DNA of 64,000 bases from Candidatus Woesearchaeota archaeon (GTDB lineage Archaea; Nanobdellota; Nanobdellia; Woesearchaeales; JAFGUC01), in assembly GCA_016938695.1 (NCBI GenBank), contig JAFGUC010000043.1:1-64000 (forward strand), given 5' to 3'. The position numbers and the translations under genes were made by a program. The notes below the pieces were generated by a model that was not told where the DNA came from, did no database searches, and worked only from the letters and a program-made list of their open reading frames with translations. Of the stretch, positions 1 through 9,614 are shown in pieces. The first letter of the stretch is position 1. The number at the start of each line of letters is the position of its first letter.

Positions 1-67
1 AGCGGTCAGATTTTCGCATCTGAAGAACGAATATGTTTCGCATAAATGCTCAAGCATAAATAGAAAA
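1..67. other. Window edge, no gene recognised
   Basis: I see no coding sequence here. The only structure is a 6-bp inverted repeat, TCAGAT (6-11) and ATCTGA (18-23), with a 6-base loop. It could be the tail of an RNA or of a gene that lies outside the window. Confidence 0.3.
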
Positions 68-141
68 TGGGCCTGCGGAGATTTGAACTCCGGACCACTC
101 GATTATCAGTCGAGCACTCCACCAGACTAAGCTACAGGCCC
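68..141 (-). tRNA. tRNA-Ile (GAT anticodon)
   Basis: The minus strand folds as a complete cloverleaf: acceptor arms GGGCCTG and CAGGCCC, anticodon stem TCGAC/ATCGAG region with loop CTGATAA giving anticodon GAT, and a T arm containing GGAGTTCAAATCTCC. Discriminator base is A (position 68). No CCA is encoded; a T run follows immediately, which could act as a terminator. No intron. Confidence 0.95.
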
Positions 142-149
142 AAAAAGAA

Positions 150-222
150 CGCCCTCGGGGGGACTCGAACCCACGACCCCGCGGTTAACAGCCGCGTGCT
201 CTACCGACTGAGCTACAAGGGC
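150..222 (-). tRNA. tRNA-Asn (GTT anticodon)
   Basis: Minus-strand cloverleaf with acceptor arms GCCCTTG and CGAGGGC (one G-U pair), anticodon stem GCGGC/GCCGC with loop TGTTAAC giving anticodon GTT, and T loop GGTTCGAGTCC. Discriminator G. It lies 8 bases upstream of the tRNA-Ile gene in the direction of transcription, so the two are probably co-transcribed. CCA is not encoded. Confidence 0.95.
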
Positions 223-305
223 ATCATAAAAATTCAATTTTCAAGGTATTTATAAACCTTTCGATTATCCTGTGAAAACAAATTATACTCGATAAGACGA
301 AAATT

Positions 306-1667
306 CTATAGTATAAAAAATTTTAGAATCATAAATCCGACTGCAGAAGCCATCAACCCAAACAAAAGAAGTAAATTTACAAATCCACTAAAATTCTTTT
401 TTTCACCAATAAAACCAATTAAAATTCCTTTAAACATTGTGTTTGAAACTAACGCTAAAAAAGATGAAAATGTAGCAACTAAAGGCGATATTTCACCAGT
501 TAAAGCTAGATTTGCTAATGATAAATTAACTGCATTAAATGACAATAATCCTGATGCAAAAGAAACAATGTAAATACCAGTTTGTCCTAAAATTACAAAC
601 AAGATTCTTGATGCAATCATCACAATAAAGAAAACACCAAACAAAAACGCCATTCTCTTTAATGAAAAAGGTGATTGAACTGCAGGATGTTTCATCTTGG
701 AATCATCAACAACTCCTTTTCGGTACAAAACAAAAGCCATTGAACCAAAGGCGAGTAAAGCACAAATAAACGGAAAAAACAAGAATTTCAACATTTGACT
801 GTTGATAAAAAGAACATCAAAAAAACCTCTTAAAATCATAGCAAAAAAAGCCATAATAATTCCAAACGCGCATATATTAAAATCTGCTTTCTTCTGCTTT
901 GACTGAGCACTAAAATTCATAACAACTCCATTACTTGAAACAAGACCTCTAAAAAAAGTACTATACGCTAAACCTTTTTTCCCGAATAATTTCATGAGTA
1001 AATACCCGACAAAACTAACTAATGAAATAACAATCACCATCGACCAAATCTGGTGAGGATTTAAAAACGTAAAAGAAATCGAATCAGAGCCAATTAAATC
1101 ATAGTTCACAAGAAGATTATACAACCAAGGAAAAGATTCTAAAGTATAGTTTTTGTTTGGTAAAAAAGGTAACAAGATAATAGCAGTAATAATGAATTTT
1201 GCAGTCATAACTATTTCTTCTAAATCAATCATCTTAAAGATAATCGACGCCTGTTTTTTCAAAGAATTTACTAGAACCGTGACTAAAGTAAAAACCGTTG
1301 CAACCTCAGTATACCCAAAAATGCATAAAGATCCTAAAATAAAAGTCATAATCAAAGTATACTGAACAGAAGCCATCACTGTTCCACTCTTAAAATAGTT
1401 CAAGACGGAAAAAACAACAAAAATCAAAAAAATACAAATAAAACCAATCATGAAAAAATATGGAGTTTTCAAAACTTTAGTTGATAAATAAGCAAGCAAA
1501 GAACCAAGTAACGAAACAAAAATAAAAGACTTCAAACCTGGAACAGATTCGCCTTTTCGTTTAATCAATTCATGGTCAATTCCAAGAAGAACACCAATTG
1601 CAAGAGCATAAATAAAACCCATGTATTGATTCAGATTAATAAACTGACTAAGATCAAAGACTTCCAT
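306..1667 (-). CDS. MgtC/SapB-DUF4010 family membrane protein
   Basis: A 453-residue polytopic membrane protein with a dozen or more hydrophobic segments. The N-terminal stretch (FIYALAIGVLLGIDHELIKR followed by GLKSFIFVSLLGSL) matches the MgtC/SapB pattern of a short charged loop after a GxxxGxE/H-type helix; the remainder resembles DUF4010. The family is linked to Mg2+ or membrane-potential homeostasis, but transport activity is not established. An upstream GTG at 1685 is possible, but ATG 1667 has a TATA-like CTTTATATTT at about -26, so I take the leaderless ATG. The gene stands alone between RIO1 and the tRNAs. Confidence 0.75.
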   Translation of the reverse strand: MEVFDLSQFINLNQYMGFIYALAIGVLLGIDHELIKRKGESVPGLKSFIFVSLLGSLLAYLSTKVLKTPYFFMIGFICIFLIFVVFSVLNYFKSGTVMASVQYTLIMTFILGSLCIFGYTEVATVFTLVTVLVNSLKKQASIIFKMIDLEEIVMTAKFIITAIILLPFLPNKNYTLESFPWLYNLLVNYDLIGSDSISFTFLNPHQIWSMVIVISLVSFVGYLLMKLFGKKGLAYSTFFRGLVSSNGVVMNFSAQSKQKKADFNICAFGIIMAFFAMILRGFFDVLFINSQMLKFLFFPFICALLAFGSMAFVLYRKGVVDDSKMKHPAVQSPFSLKRMAFLFGVFFIVMIASRILFVILGQTGIYIVSFASGLLSFNAVNLSLANLALTGEISPLVATFSSFLALVSNTMFKGILIGFIGEKKNFSGFVNLLLLFGLMASAVGFMILKFFIL

Positions 1668-1708
1668 TATATATATTACCACCAATTAAAAAATATAAAG
1701 ATTTGTGA

Positions 1709-2422
1709 CTATTTACCAGTAATCTTTTTATGCAAATCTTCTTCGTCAACAACTATACCTAATTTTTTAAAGAAAATTATCATATTTTTTATATCTCTAG
1801 CAAGTAAATCTGCAGAAGTCTGTGCATCAAGAGGCATTGATTGACTAACATCAATTATAACAGGTTCTTGATTCATGTTCAAAATATTGTATGCAGATAA
1901 ATCGCCATGAATCAAACCTGCCTTTTGATACATCATAATCATTAAATTAATTATTTTGTCAGTCATCTCTTGTGGATTATCAATATAAGAATCTTTTAAT
2001 TTAGGAGCAACTTCCTTACCATCATCAATTTGTTCCATAACTAAAACATTATTCAAAAATGCTATCGGTTTAGGAACCCTAACACCAGCTTCTCGTAATT
2101 TCAATAAATTTCTATATTCTCGCTGACACCATGCAAAGATAATTTTTCGACGTTGTCTTCTAAGACCTTGATATCTAGGATCATACTTTATATAATCATA
2201 CAATCGATTAAAGTCACAAGTCTCTAATCTATAAATTTTAATAATTACATACGTGCCATCTAAACAACGCGCACTAAAAGTATTAGCTTCCTTACCCATA
2301 GAAACAGTGCTTTCTAGCTCAACAAAATGACCTTGAGATTCTAATCTAAATATATTACGCAGTGTAAAATCATCAAAAACATTTTGATATGTATCCCATT
2401 TCTCATGTGCAATTTTAGCCAT
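1709..2422 (-). CDS. rio1: RIO1-type serine protein kinase
   Basis: A 237-residue protein kinase of the RIO family, whose archaeal members act in small-subunit ribosome maturation. Visible motifs are the ATP-binding region SMGKEANTFSA, the catalytic loop LIHGDLSAYNIL (HGDLSxYN is diagnostic of RIO) and the metal-binding loop IIDVSQSMP. The fold lacks the substrate-binding lobe of larger kinases, as expected for RIO. Its own promoter, AAATATTTATAACC at about 2448-2458, sits at the right distance for a leaderless ATG at 2422, so it is probably not part of the radical-SAM operon that ends at 2459. Confidence 0.93.
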   Translation of the reverse strand: MAKIAHEKWDTYQNVFDDFTLRNIFRLESQGHFVELESTVSMGKEANTFSARCLDGTYVIIKIYRLETCDFNRLYDYIKYDPRYQGLRRQRRKIIFAWCQREYRNLLKLREAGVRVPKPIAFLNNVLVMEQIDDGKEVAPKLKDSYIDNPQEMTDKIINLMIMMYQKAGLIHGDLSAYNILNMNQEPVIIDVSQSMPLDAQTSADLLARDIKNMIIFFKKLGIVVDEEDLHKKITGK

Positions 2423-2458
2423 AAACAGAAAAATCTCATCTTGGGGTTATAAATATTT

Positions 2459-5400
2459 CTAAATAACCCAATATTTAGTCAAATTTTTTGGGTTTGCTAA
2501 AGGATCTAAACCATCCTTACCAAATTTATCAGCAATATATCTGCATCCAGAATGACATTTATCAAAAAAACCACAAGTAATACAAATTTCAGGAATTGTT
2601 CCATTATAGAACCTATTAAAAGAATCAACTAAAAAATCATCATTTGAAAATACAGTATATTTTGATTTTTCTTCAGATTCACACATTGAAACTTTTCCAA
2701 CAGGATCAACCATCACAGAATTAAATGCTGAACACTCAACATCATGAGTTGAAACAGATGAAACTACATTAGACTTTAATGCACAATAAGGAATACACCC
2801 AAATCTAAAAACTGTTCCATACTTGGAATTATAATCATATATTTTCTTAACAGAATTTAAAATTAAATCTGAAGAAACATTATCATATCCCTTAACAGGA
2901 ATTGGTCGAGTAACAAGCCAAGGAACTTTTAAATCTCTAAAAAAATCCATATATTTATCTAAATCCAAAAGATTTTCTGTCGAACCAATAGTACAACAAA
3001 TTAAGTTAATATTAGCTTTCCTCAATAAATTTATAGAATTTAATTTCTTAGAAAATTCCTTTTCATCAAAAGAATGTAATGAAACCAAAATCATAGACAC
3101 ATTTTTCGATAAAAAATCAATATGAGATTCAGTTATCAAAGTTCCATTAGTATAAAGCGACACAACAAGACCTTTTTGTTTTGCATAAGAGATTATATCA
3201 AATAAATCCGTACGTAAAAATGGTTCTCCTCCAGTCACAGTAAATTTCTTTATTCCTTTTGACGAGAGAATATCAATCATTTTTTTAATAGAAATAATAT
3301 CCATATTATTCAAGGACTCAAAATGCTCCTTATTAAAACAAAACTCACAACGCATATTACAATTATACGTGGATTCAAATTTAGCAGTATCAATCAAAAA
3401 ATTATTAGCAGTAGAATGTAAAAATTTAGTTTTGTATTCAATTCCATATTTATCCATTTCAAAAGAATCAAGATTAAGTAAAAATAAAGAAACATTAGGA
3501 CTATTATAGTATTCTGAAACAAAATCAAAACAAGAATCATCCCAAAACAAAGATTTCAAAAATTCATTCTCAACTAACAAAGGTTTAACACGCATCTTAA
3601 CAACATAATCAGTAACATCAGCTTTCAAATCTATGAATTCGTTCTCAAAAAGAGAATAACTTCTGTTCTTCTTTTCAATAAAACATCCTAAAACATTTCT
3701 ACCGAAAACCTTTCGATAAAATACAGGAACTAAACAAGAAGAATCATTTACATAATATCTGAAATGACGAACTAGAATATCATTAAAATCAAAAGCAATA
3801 GATTTATTTAATAATTTCAAATCAACAACATCAAGAAGATTATCAATAAAGAAAGTCTGACTATAATTATTCAAAAAACCAGAAATATCAATAATAGAAG
3901 AAGTCTTTTTCAATTCAAAAAAACTTCCATAGCGACTACCAAAACCTAATTTCTTCTCAACAAGTATATCAAAACCAAATTTTTTAAACGCAGATTTAAG
4001 ACTGGTAATATCATAATATCGATTTGGCAATCTGAGCATAAAGTTATACATAGACAAATCAAAAGAAGAATTCTCCAAAATAGTAATTTTAAAGATTCCA
4101 CCTAAGGATAAAAGCGAATATATTTTTCGCAAATATAATTCAACATCAAAAAAAGAATTAAATGATAGCCGGTCAATAATTAAATCATAAGTATAACTAG
4201 ACTCATAATCCAAAAAGTCAGAACATACAAAATTAACTAATGAAGATAATTTCTTTGCTGCATTAATTGCATATTTTGAAAAATCAACAGCATCAACATT
4301 TTTAAATTTATTTTCTAGTTTTACTGAGAAAGAACCTATACCGCAACCAACGTCAAGAACTGAATTTTTATTAGAAACATTAGAAAAATTCAAGTACAAA
4401 TCATCAAGCTCAGGAATAAAGATGTTTTTATGTAAATAATAATAACAATCCCATAAGAAAGAAGAATATTTATTAGAATTATCTTGAAACAATTTAATAA
4501 TATCGTCATTAGAAGAAACGTCATAAACTCCAGATAAAGAATAGTTCGCAAGATAAAAACTTAACAATTTTTTAAAAGACTTTGGGTCTTGGTTATCATC
4601 TAGATAATTACAAGGAGTTAGATCTACTAAATCTATTTTTTTAGACATCAGTTCTGGAAGCCTTTTTGTATATTCATCCGTTCCAGGAATTAAAGTAAAA
4701 GGTGATAATAAAACTAAAACTCCAAGACTTGATAAAAAAACGATATCTCTAACATTATCTTCCAATCTTTGACCTGGAAAACCCACAAAAGAATTTGCAT
4801 ACGGAACAAAATTATTATCATAAGCAAATTTTAAAGATTTTAAAAATCTTGGAAGATCAAAACTTAATCGCTTGAATTTTTTATTAGTTGAAACGTTTGA
4901 TGATTCATACGCCATTAAAAAAAATCGAGAATCAAAAGAACTATTCTTCAAAGAATTTAAAACATCAATATCATAATATCGGTAATCGGATGAATTCCAA
5001 AAAGAAACAAAAATATTCAACTCTCTTTTTTTAATTTCATCTAATACCTTACCAAAACCGTTTTTAAAATTAATTAAAATATTTTCATCAATAAACCTAA
5101 AATTTCTAATGCCATACTGTTTTGATTTAGATTCAATTTCATCAACAATATCAATATAATCTCGCGTAATATACTTATCAGCAATTATACTACTTGCACA
5201 ATATGTGCATCTATTAGGACAACCTCTAGAGAATTGCAAAACATCATAATCATAAGGAACATCTAACAATGACAAATCTGTCCAAGATAAAGAAGAATCT
5301 TCAAAATCTCCAACATGAACCTCATCAACATCTAAAGAACGAGCATGTTCTGGACAAAGTGTTGCATAAATCCCACCAAGAACTAATTTTATTTTTGGAA

Positions 5401-6556
5401 AATTTTCTCTGATTAAATAAATATATTCAACTAAATTTTTATATGAATATGTAAAAGTTAAACTGAACCAAATTTCATCAGGAAGCACAGTTGTTCTCAA
5501 ATGATTAACAAAATCAACAGGAGAAAAATTCCTTGCCATGCAATCAACCATACTAACAGAGAATCCTTTTTTCTTCAAAGAACCTCCAATCTTCAACAAA
5601 GAATAAGGATAGCCTAAATAACTTTTTTCATAAAAATTAAAACTTGTTCGAATATTAACAAGCATAATTTTTTTATTTAATTGTTTAAAGTCAATCAACG
5701 AAGAACAATCTAACACAGGTAAATTTGATACAAAGTAATCATTTGACATAACACAAGTTTTAGAATCCCAAACCGTTTTAGAAAAACTATCCGCAAGTAT
5801 CTTTTCAAGAATATCTAAAATAGAATCATCATTAATTGAACCATAAGATACAGGAACATAAGGACATAATTGGACATCGCCATAAGGCGAAACATAAATT
5901 AAACCATTGCTGCATCCAAGTGTTTTGTTACCAGGGAATTCAAAATAAACAAAATCCTCAAAAAAAGACTCAACAATAATTCTATTCTTCCTCGATAAAA
6001 TCTCAGAATTTCTACCAACTTTACAAGGAAACAAAATTCTAATACCATCGACTAGATGTCTTACTTTATCCACATATAATTTAAATTTACCAGACTCAAC
6101 TAAAGAATTAGTGACCATCAAAGATGCATGAACCTTTAACTTTAAATCTTTACAAATTTTAAAGACATTCAAAGCATTTTCAAAATAACCATGACAACGT
6201 AATTTATCTTGTTCGATTGAATCAAACACATCTAGACTTATGAAAAGTACATCAAGTCCAAACTCCTTTAATCTTTTTGCATAAGAATAATCAATAACTA
6301 AACCATTACTATCAAGAGTTGTCTCGCCAAATAACTTTTTACCTAGACTTAACACATCAAACAAATCAGAACGTAATGTTGGCTCACCACCGAAAAAAGA
6401 AACGGAATCAAACTTACCAGTTCTTTTCAAATCTTCAAAAAGTTTTTTGATGGTGTCAAAAGACAAATCAGGCACATCTAATCGTTTACAATCAGTAACA
6501 CCACAATGCAAACAAGATAATTGACAATCATATGTTAAACCTAAATATAACTTCAT
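2459..6556 (-). CDS. Multidomain protein with three radical-SAM domains and a methyltransferase domain
   Basis: A 1365-residue protein (numbering from ATG 6556). Domains in order: (1) residues 1-270, radical SAM with Cys 11, 15 and 18 (CxxxCxxC), FFGGEPT, and a half-SPASM Cx10GxxxxC (215-231). (2) 295-680, a cobalamin-binding-like Rossmann region (LVLGGIYATLCPEHA) followed by a second radical-SAM motif, Cys 446, 450, 453. (3) 730-880, class I methyltransferase with motif VLDVGCGIG. (4) about 910-1045, a region resembling the split-barrel tail of the upstream neighbour but eroded. (5) 1060-1365, a third radical-SAM motif, Cys 1066, 1070, 1073, with TGGEPF and a complete SPASM signature (Cx11GxxxxC, then Cx2Cx5Cx3C ending near residue 1338). 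The gene follows 6559-8868 closely (TGA, then ATG two bases on; a TTG at 6562 would overlap by 4 bases). The substrate is unknown. Confidence 0.85.
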   Translation of the reverse strand: MKLYLGLTYDCQLSCLHCGVTDCKRLDVPDLSFDTIKKLFEDLKRTGKFDSVSFFGGEPTLRSDLFDVLSLGKKLFGETTLDSNGLVIDYSYAKRLKEFGLDVLFISLDVFDSIEQDKLRCHGYFENALNVFKICKDLKLKVHASLMVTNSLVESGKFKLYVDKVRHLVDGIRILFPCKVGRNSEILSRKNRIIVESFFEDFVYFEFPGNKTLGCSNGLIYVSPYGDVQLCPYVPVSYGSINDDSILDILEKILADSFSKTVWDSKTCVMSNDYFVSNLPVLDCSSLIDFKQLNKKIMLVNIRTSFNFYEKSYLGYPYSLLKIGGSLKKKGFSVSMVDCMARNFSPVDFVNHLRTTVLPDEIWFSLTFTYSYKNLVEYIYLIRENFPKIKLVLGGIYATLCPEHARSLDVDEVHVGDFEDSSLSWTDLSLLDVPYDYDVLQFSRGCPNRCTYCASSIIADKYITRDYIDIVDEIESKSKQYGIRNFRFIDENILINFKNGFGKVLDEIKKRELNIFVSFWNSSDYRYYDIDVLNSLKNSSFDSRFFLMAYESSNVSTNKKFKRLSFDLPRFLKSLKFAYDNNFVPYANSFVGFPGQRLEDNVRDIVFLSSLGVLVLLSPFTLIPGTDEYTKRLPELMSKKIDLVDLTPCNYLDDNQDPKSFKKLLSFYLANYSLSGVYDVSSNDDIIKLFQDNSNKYSSFLWDCYYYLHKNIFIPELDDLYLNFSNVSNKNSVLDVGCGIGSFSVKLENKFKNVDAVDFSKYAINAAKKLSSLVNFVCSDFLDYESSYTYDLIIDRLSFNSFFDVELYLRKIYSLLSLGGIFKITILENSSFDLSMYNFMLRLPNRYYDITSLKSAFKKFGFDILVEKKLGFGSRYGSFFELKKTSSIIDISGFLNNYSQTFFIDNLLDVVDLKLLNKSIAFDFNDILVRHFRYYVNDSSCLVPVFYRKVFGRNVLGCFIEKKNRSYSLFENEFIDLKADVTDYVVKMRVKPLLVENEFLKSLFWDDSCFDFVSEYYNSPNVSLFLLNLDSFEMDKYGIEYKTKFLHSTANNFLIDTAKFESTYNCNMRCEFCFNKEHFESLNNMDIISIKKMIDILSSKGIKKFTVTGGEPFLRTDLFDIISYAKQKGLVVSLYTNGTLITESHIDFLSKNVSMILVSLHSFDEKEFSKKLNSINLLRKANINLICCTIGSTENLLDLDKYMDFFRDLKVPWLVTRPIPVKGYDNVSSDLILNSVKKIYDYNSKYGTVFRFGCIPYCALKSNVVSSVSTHDVECSAFNSVMVDPVGKVSMCESEEKSKYTVFSNDDFLVDSFNRFYNGTIPEICITCGFFDKCHSGCRYIADKFGKDGLDPLANPKNLTKYWVI

Positions 6557-6558
6557 TA

Positions 6559-8868
6559 TCAAAACCTCGATGGCAAGAATGTTTTCTTTTGTAAACCTTC
6601 AAATAAATCTACTTTTTGGACATCAAATAACAATAGAACCAAGTCAGGATTGACTGTTCCATCTTTAAAGACAGAATCATAGAACTTATCCCAGAAATAA
6701 GATTTTATAAAACTATTTTGAATAATTCCAACTCTACAATAAGCAATAACTCTAATTCCAAAAGCATCTTGACCAATTGCTAAACTGACATTACCATTTT
6801 CAATTATCTGTTTAACCTTATCAGAAGATTTAGAAGTATATGCGAAAAGAAAACCAGATTCATACATAAATTTCATTGGTCGTACGTAAGGAAAATTATT
6901 TTGTGACGTAGATAAAAACATAACTTCATTATTCTTGAATGCAGACTCAACTTTTTGCGAGATTTCATTTGGAGATTTGAACTTAAATTTATTACAAATC
7001 AAATCAAAATCCATTTTTCGTATTGCAACAGGTTTTGGCTCGAAGTCTGCAAATTTCTCAAAAAGAATTTCAGAACTATTATCTTTTCTTTTTTCAGATA
7101 CTAAACGAAATCCAGATTCAGTAAATAATTTGATAACCTCAGCATAACTTCTATAAACAAATAAAACATTTGATGAAATATTTTTTGGTTCTGTAAAAAA
7201 AGAATTTTTATGAATTACAAATAAAGAAATCTTGCCTCCTACATCAAGTAAAGATTGAATTTTTTTAACATAAAGTGAAGATTGAATTGTTGAATTAAAA
7301 ACACCAGTGTCAAAAATTACATTATATTTTTTTGAAGATTGATAATCAAAGAAATTACATTCATTAAAATTTATATTCTCAGTAAAATTATCAAAAACTT
7401 CAGACCGATGAAGATCCAGACAAGAAATATTTTCAAAAGTTTTAATTAACTTCTGTGTTAAAGTTCCAACACCACAACCAATTTCTAGAACTTTTGTATC
7501 AGAACTAAAATCATACGAAAATAAAAACTCATCAAACAATCTCGCATTACGTTTCAAATCAACTAAGTCATTCACCATATAATAAGTCTTCCATAAACCT
7601 AAAGTACTTTCCATAAGTATATTTTGAATATTAGTTATTATCTTATTCTTAGAATGAATCATGAACAAATCAGATAACGAAACTAATTTATCATGAAACA
7701 TTTTTTTTATTTCTTGATATGTTTTTGCTTCATCATCATTATAGATTTTGAATTTCATAGGTTCTAATTCCGATAGGTCCAATTTTTTGTAATCAATAAT
7801 TGGTTTAAATCTTTCATACTCTTTTGTTTTTGGAATCGGAGAAAAAGGACTAAACATAATGGTAACATTCAAAGAATTGAATAAAATTATATCTTTATAT
7901 AAATCATTTAAGTTTTGATTTCTAAAACCTAAAAATAAAAAGACAATTATTTGAGAGAAATCTTTTTTTAATCTACGCACAACCTCAATAAAATCATTAA
8001 CATCTGATGGTCGTCTATTAAATTCTTTAAGATACTCTCGATTTGAGCTTTCATAAGAAATTAATAATCGTTCTTTATCATAACCACAATCAATTAATTT
8101 TTTTACAACATCTTCTGTATAAAGTCTATAATCCGAAGAATGCAAAAATGAAAAAGTTATTTCTAAACCTCTAGCCTTAATCTCACTCAAAATTTTTCCT
8201 AAATGATTATCAAAATTATATAATACATTATCATCAATGAATCTAAAATCAGTTATTTTGTTATGCTTAACCTTATACTCTATTTCATCAACAACATCAA
8301 TAATATCACGAACCTCAAAATGTTCACTTAAAACATGACTCGCACAATAAGTACAACGATTCATGCATCCCCTAGAAGTCATAATAACATCATACTCCGA
8401 TTTGTAATCTAAAATATCATGATTAGTCCATTCCCATTTAGCTTCTTCAATATTACCAACAGAAATTTCATCAGCTCCAGTTTGCTTTGCATGTTCGGGA
8501 CTTAATGTTGGGTAAATTCCACCAACAACAACTTTAGTGTCTGGAAAAACCTTTTTAACAATTTTAATCTCATCTCTAACATATTTCCAATAGTAACCAA
8601 AATTGACACTGAACCAAACCTCATCAGGAACATAGTTCTCCTTAACCAAGTTACGTAACTGAACTTCAAGTAACGCATTATCATACTTATGAAAATGACA
8701 ATCTATTAATCTAACAAAATTCCCTTGTTTTAATAGCCAATTACCAAGTTTTAAAGAAGCATAAGGTAAATCTAGCACAGATTCACAAATATTTTGATGC
8801 GCAATATAGGAATTAACAAATAAGTACTTCTTAGTAACTTTGACCACCAAAAAAGACAAACTAAGCAC
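6559..8868 (-). CDS. B12-type radical SAM, methyltransferase and split-barrel flavoprotein fusion
   Basis: A 769-residue protein. Residues 12-150 resemble the cobalamin-binding domain of class B radical-SAM enzymes (VVVGGIYPTLSPEHA), followed by TSRGC with the cluster cysteines 168, 172, 175. Residues 455-620 are a class I methyltransferase (VLEIGCGVGTL). Residues 635-755 look like a pyridoxamine-phosphate-oxidase/flavin split barrel (NEVMFLSTSQNNFPYVRPM and NGNVSLAIG). The same order, with recognisable similarity, recurs inside the next gene, so the two share a duplicated core. Start is GTG at 8868; a TATA-like TTTAAATA at 8888-8895 lies 24 bases upstream, suggesting leaderless initiation. 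Substrate and reaction are unknown; radical-based methylation is only an inference from the domains. Confidence 0.83.
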   Translation of the reverse strand: MLSLSFLVVKVTKKYLFVNSYIAHQNICESVLDLPYASLKLGNWLLKQGNFVRLIDCHFHKYDNALLEVQLRNLVKENYVPDEVWFSVNFGYYWKYVRDEIKIVKKVFPDTKVVVGGIYPTLSPEHAKQTGADEISVGNIEEAKWEWTNHDILDYKSEYDVIMTSRGCMNRCTYCASHVLSEHFEVRDIIDVVDEIEYKVKHNKITDFRFIDDNVLYNFDNHLGKILSEIKARGLEITFSFLHSSDYRLYTEDVVKKLIDCGYDKERLLISYESSNREYLKEFNRRPSDVNDFIEVVRRLKKDFSQIIVFLFLGFRNQNLNDLYKDIILFNSLNVTIMFSPFSPIPKTKEYERFKPIIDYKKLDLSELEPMKFKIYNDDEAKTYQEIKKMFHDKLVSLSDLFMIHSKNKIITNIQNILMESTLGLWKTYYMVNDLVDLKRNARLFDEFLFSYDFSSDTKVLEIGCGVGTLTQKLIKTFENISCLDLHRSEVFDNFTENINFNECNFFDYQSSKKYNVIFDTGVFNSTIQSSLYVKKIQSLLDVGGKISLFVIHKNSFFTEPKNISSNVLFVYRSYAEVIKLFTESGFRLVSEKRKDNSSEILFEKFADFEPKPVAIRKMDFDLICNKFKFKSPNEISQKVESAFKNNEVMFLSTSQNNFPYVRPMKFMYESGFLFAYTSKSSDKVKQIIENGNVSLAIGQDAFGIRVIAYCRVGIIQNSFIKSYFWDKFYDSVFKDGTVNPDLVLLLFDVQKVDLFEGLQKKTFLPSRF

Positions 8869-8887
8869 TCATTATAAAAGTTATCCT

Positions 8888-8895
8888 TATTTAAA
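8888..8895 (-). promoter_or_regulatory. TATA box of the radical-SAM operon
   Basis: TTTAAATA on the minus strand, in the 36-bp gap after the regulator gene and centred about 24 bp before the GTG at 8868. The spacing fits an archaeal leaderless promoter. Read-through from the regulator gene is also possible. Confidence 0.5.
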
Positions 8896-8904
8896 AAAGA
8901 AATT

Positions 8905-9495
8905 TTATTCAGAAACAAAAATACTCTTAGTTGACCTTGGTTTATTAGATATTCCAGAATCATCAAAGAATAAATAATTATGAAACATGCTTAAAGTATA
9001 TGTTAAATCAATTACCTCAGTTCTTGAAACAATATTAGACCCAAAGCAAATCTCAAAGAATCTTACAATGTCTTCATTGAAAATTTCAATTAAATCATTT
9101 TTCTTAAAACTCTCCAAAATAAGAACTAAAACGAGTTGACCATGTTCTTCACCCAAATGACTTTCTAGAATATGTTTAACTAAAATCTCTTTAGACATCT
9201 TTTCACGGTTTTGAAAACATAAATCAATAAAATGTTGTCTAGTTATTCCATGGTTCATTCTAACAACAAACATTTGCCTTGTAGAAAATTTCTTAGTTCC
9301 AACAAAATTATCAATAAAACTGTAGTAATTCAACAATCCTTTTTCTTCTAAAGAATGTCTTCTTCGGTTAATAGTCTTTACAGGAATTCCAGTATTTTTT
9401 GAAATCTGGTTATCAGAGATTCTAGGATCTTTAATGAGTTCCGCAACAATCAATTTATCCTTTTCATTCAGTGCCAAAGACTTAGTTCCAACCAT
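8905..9495 (-). CDS. Lrp/AsnC-like helix-turn-helix regulator
   Basis: A 196-residue protein. Residues 8-58 form a winged-HTH of Lrp type: LNEKDKLIVAELIKDPRISD, then NQISKNTGIPVKTINRRRHS, then LEEKGLL. The remaining 135 residues do not show an obvious RAM effector domain and I do not recognise them. An upstream hydrophobic extension to 9528 is possible, but ATG 9495 has TTTATATATTT (9516-9526) at -26, so I choose the shorter form. It precedes the radical-SAM operon on the same strand and is divergent from the sugar genes; local control of either side is plausible. Confidence 0.75.
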   Translation of the reverse strand: MVGTKSLALNEKDKLIVAELIKDPRISDNQISKNTGIPVKTINRRRHSLEEKGLLNYYSFIDNFVGTKKFSTRQMFVVRMNHGITRQHFIDLCFQNREKMSKEILVKHILESHLGEEHGQLVLVLILESFKKNDLIEIFNEDIVRFFEICFGSNIVSRTEVIDLTYTLSMFHNYLFFDDSGISNKPRSTKSIFVSE

Positions 9496-9515
9496 AAATA
9501 TACAAAACAAAAACA

Positions 9516-9526
9516 AATATATAAAC
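9516..9526 (-). promoter_or_regulatory. TATA box of the Lrp-like regulator
   Basis: Minus-strand TTTATATATTT, centred 26 bp upstream of ATG 9495, the expected position for a leaderless archaeal transcript. It supports the short start of the regulator. Confidence 0.6.
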
Positions 9527-9614
9527 ATTTCTAAAATGACACAAAACAGACATTAAAAATTTAAAAAAGTCACAAAAAATACAAAATAGCCTAAAAAATC
9601 AATCCAACGAGGAC

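Noticed and set aside
67-255. A 62-codon open frame on the plus strand.
   Set aside because: It runs antisense through the two tRNA genes and has no protein-like features beyond reading tRNA sequence.
2459-8868. Assignment of the radical-SAM proteins as archaeal tetraether-lipid or ring synthases.
   Set aside because: Those are B12/radical-SAM enzymes too, but they lack SPASM, methyltransferase and split-barrel domains, and no other lipid gene lies nearby.
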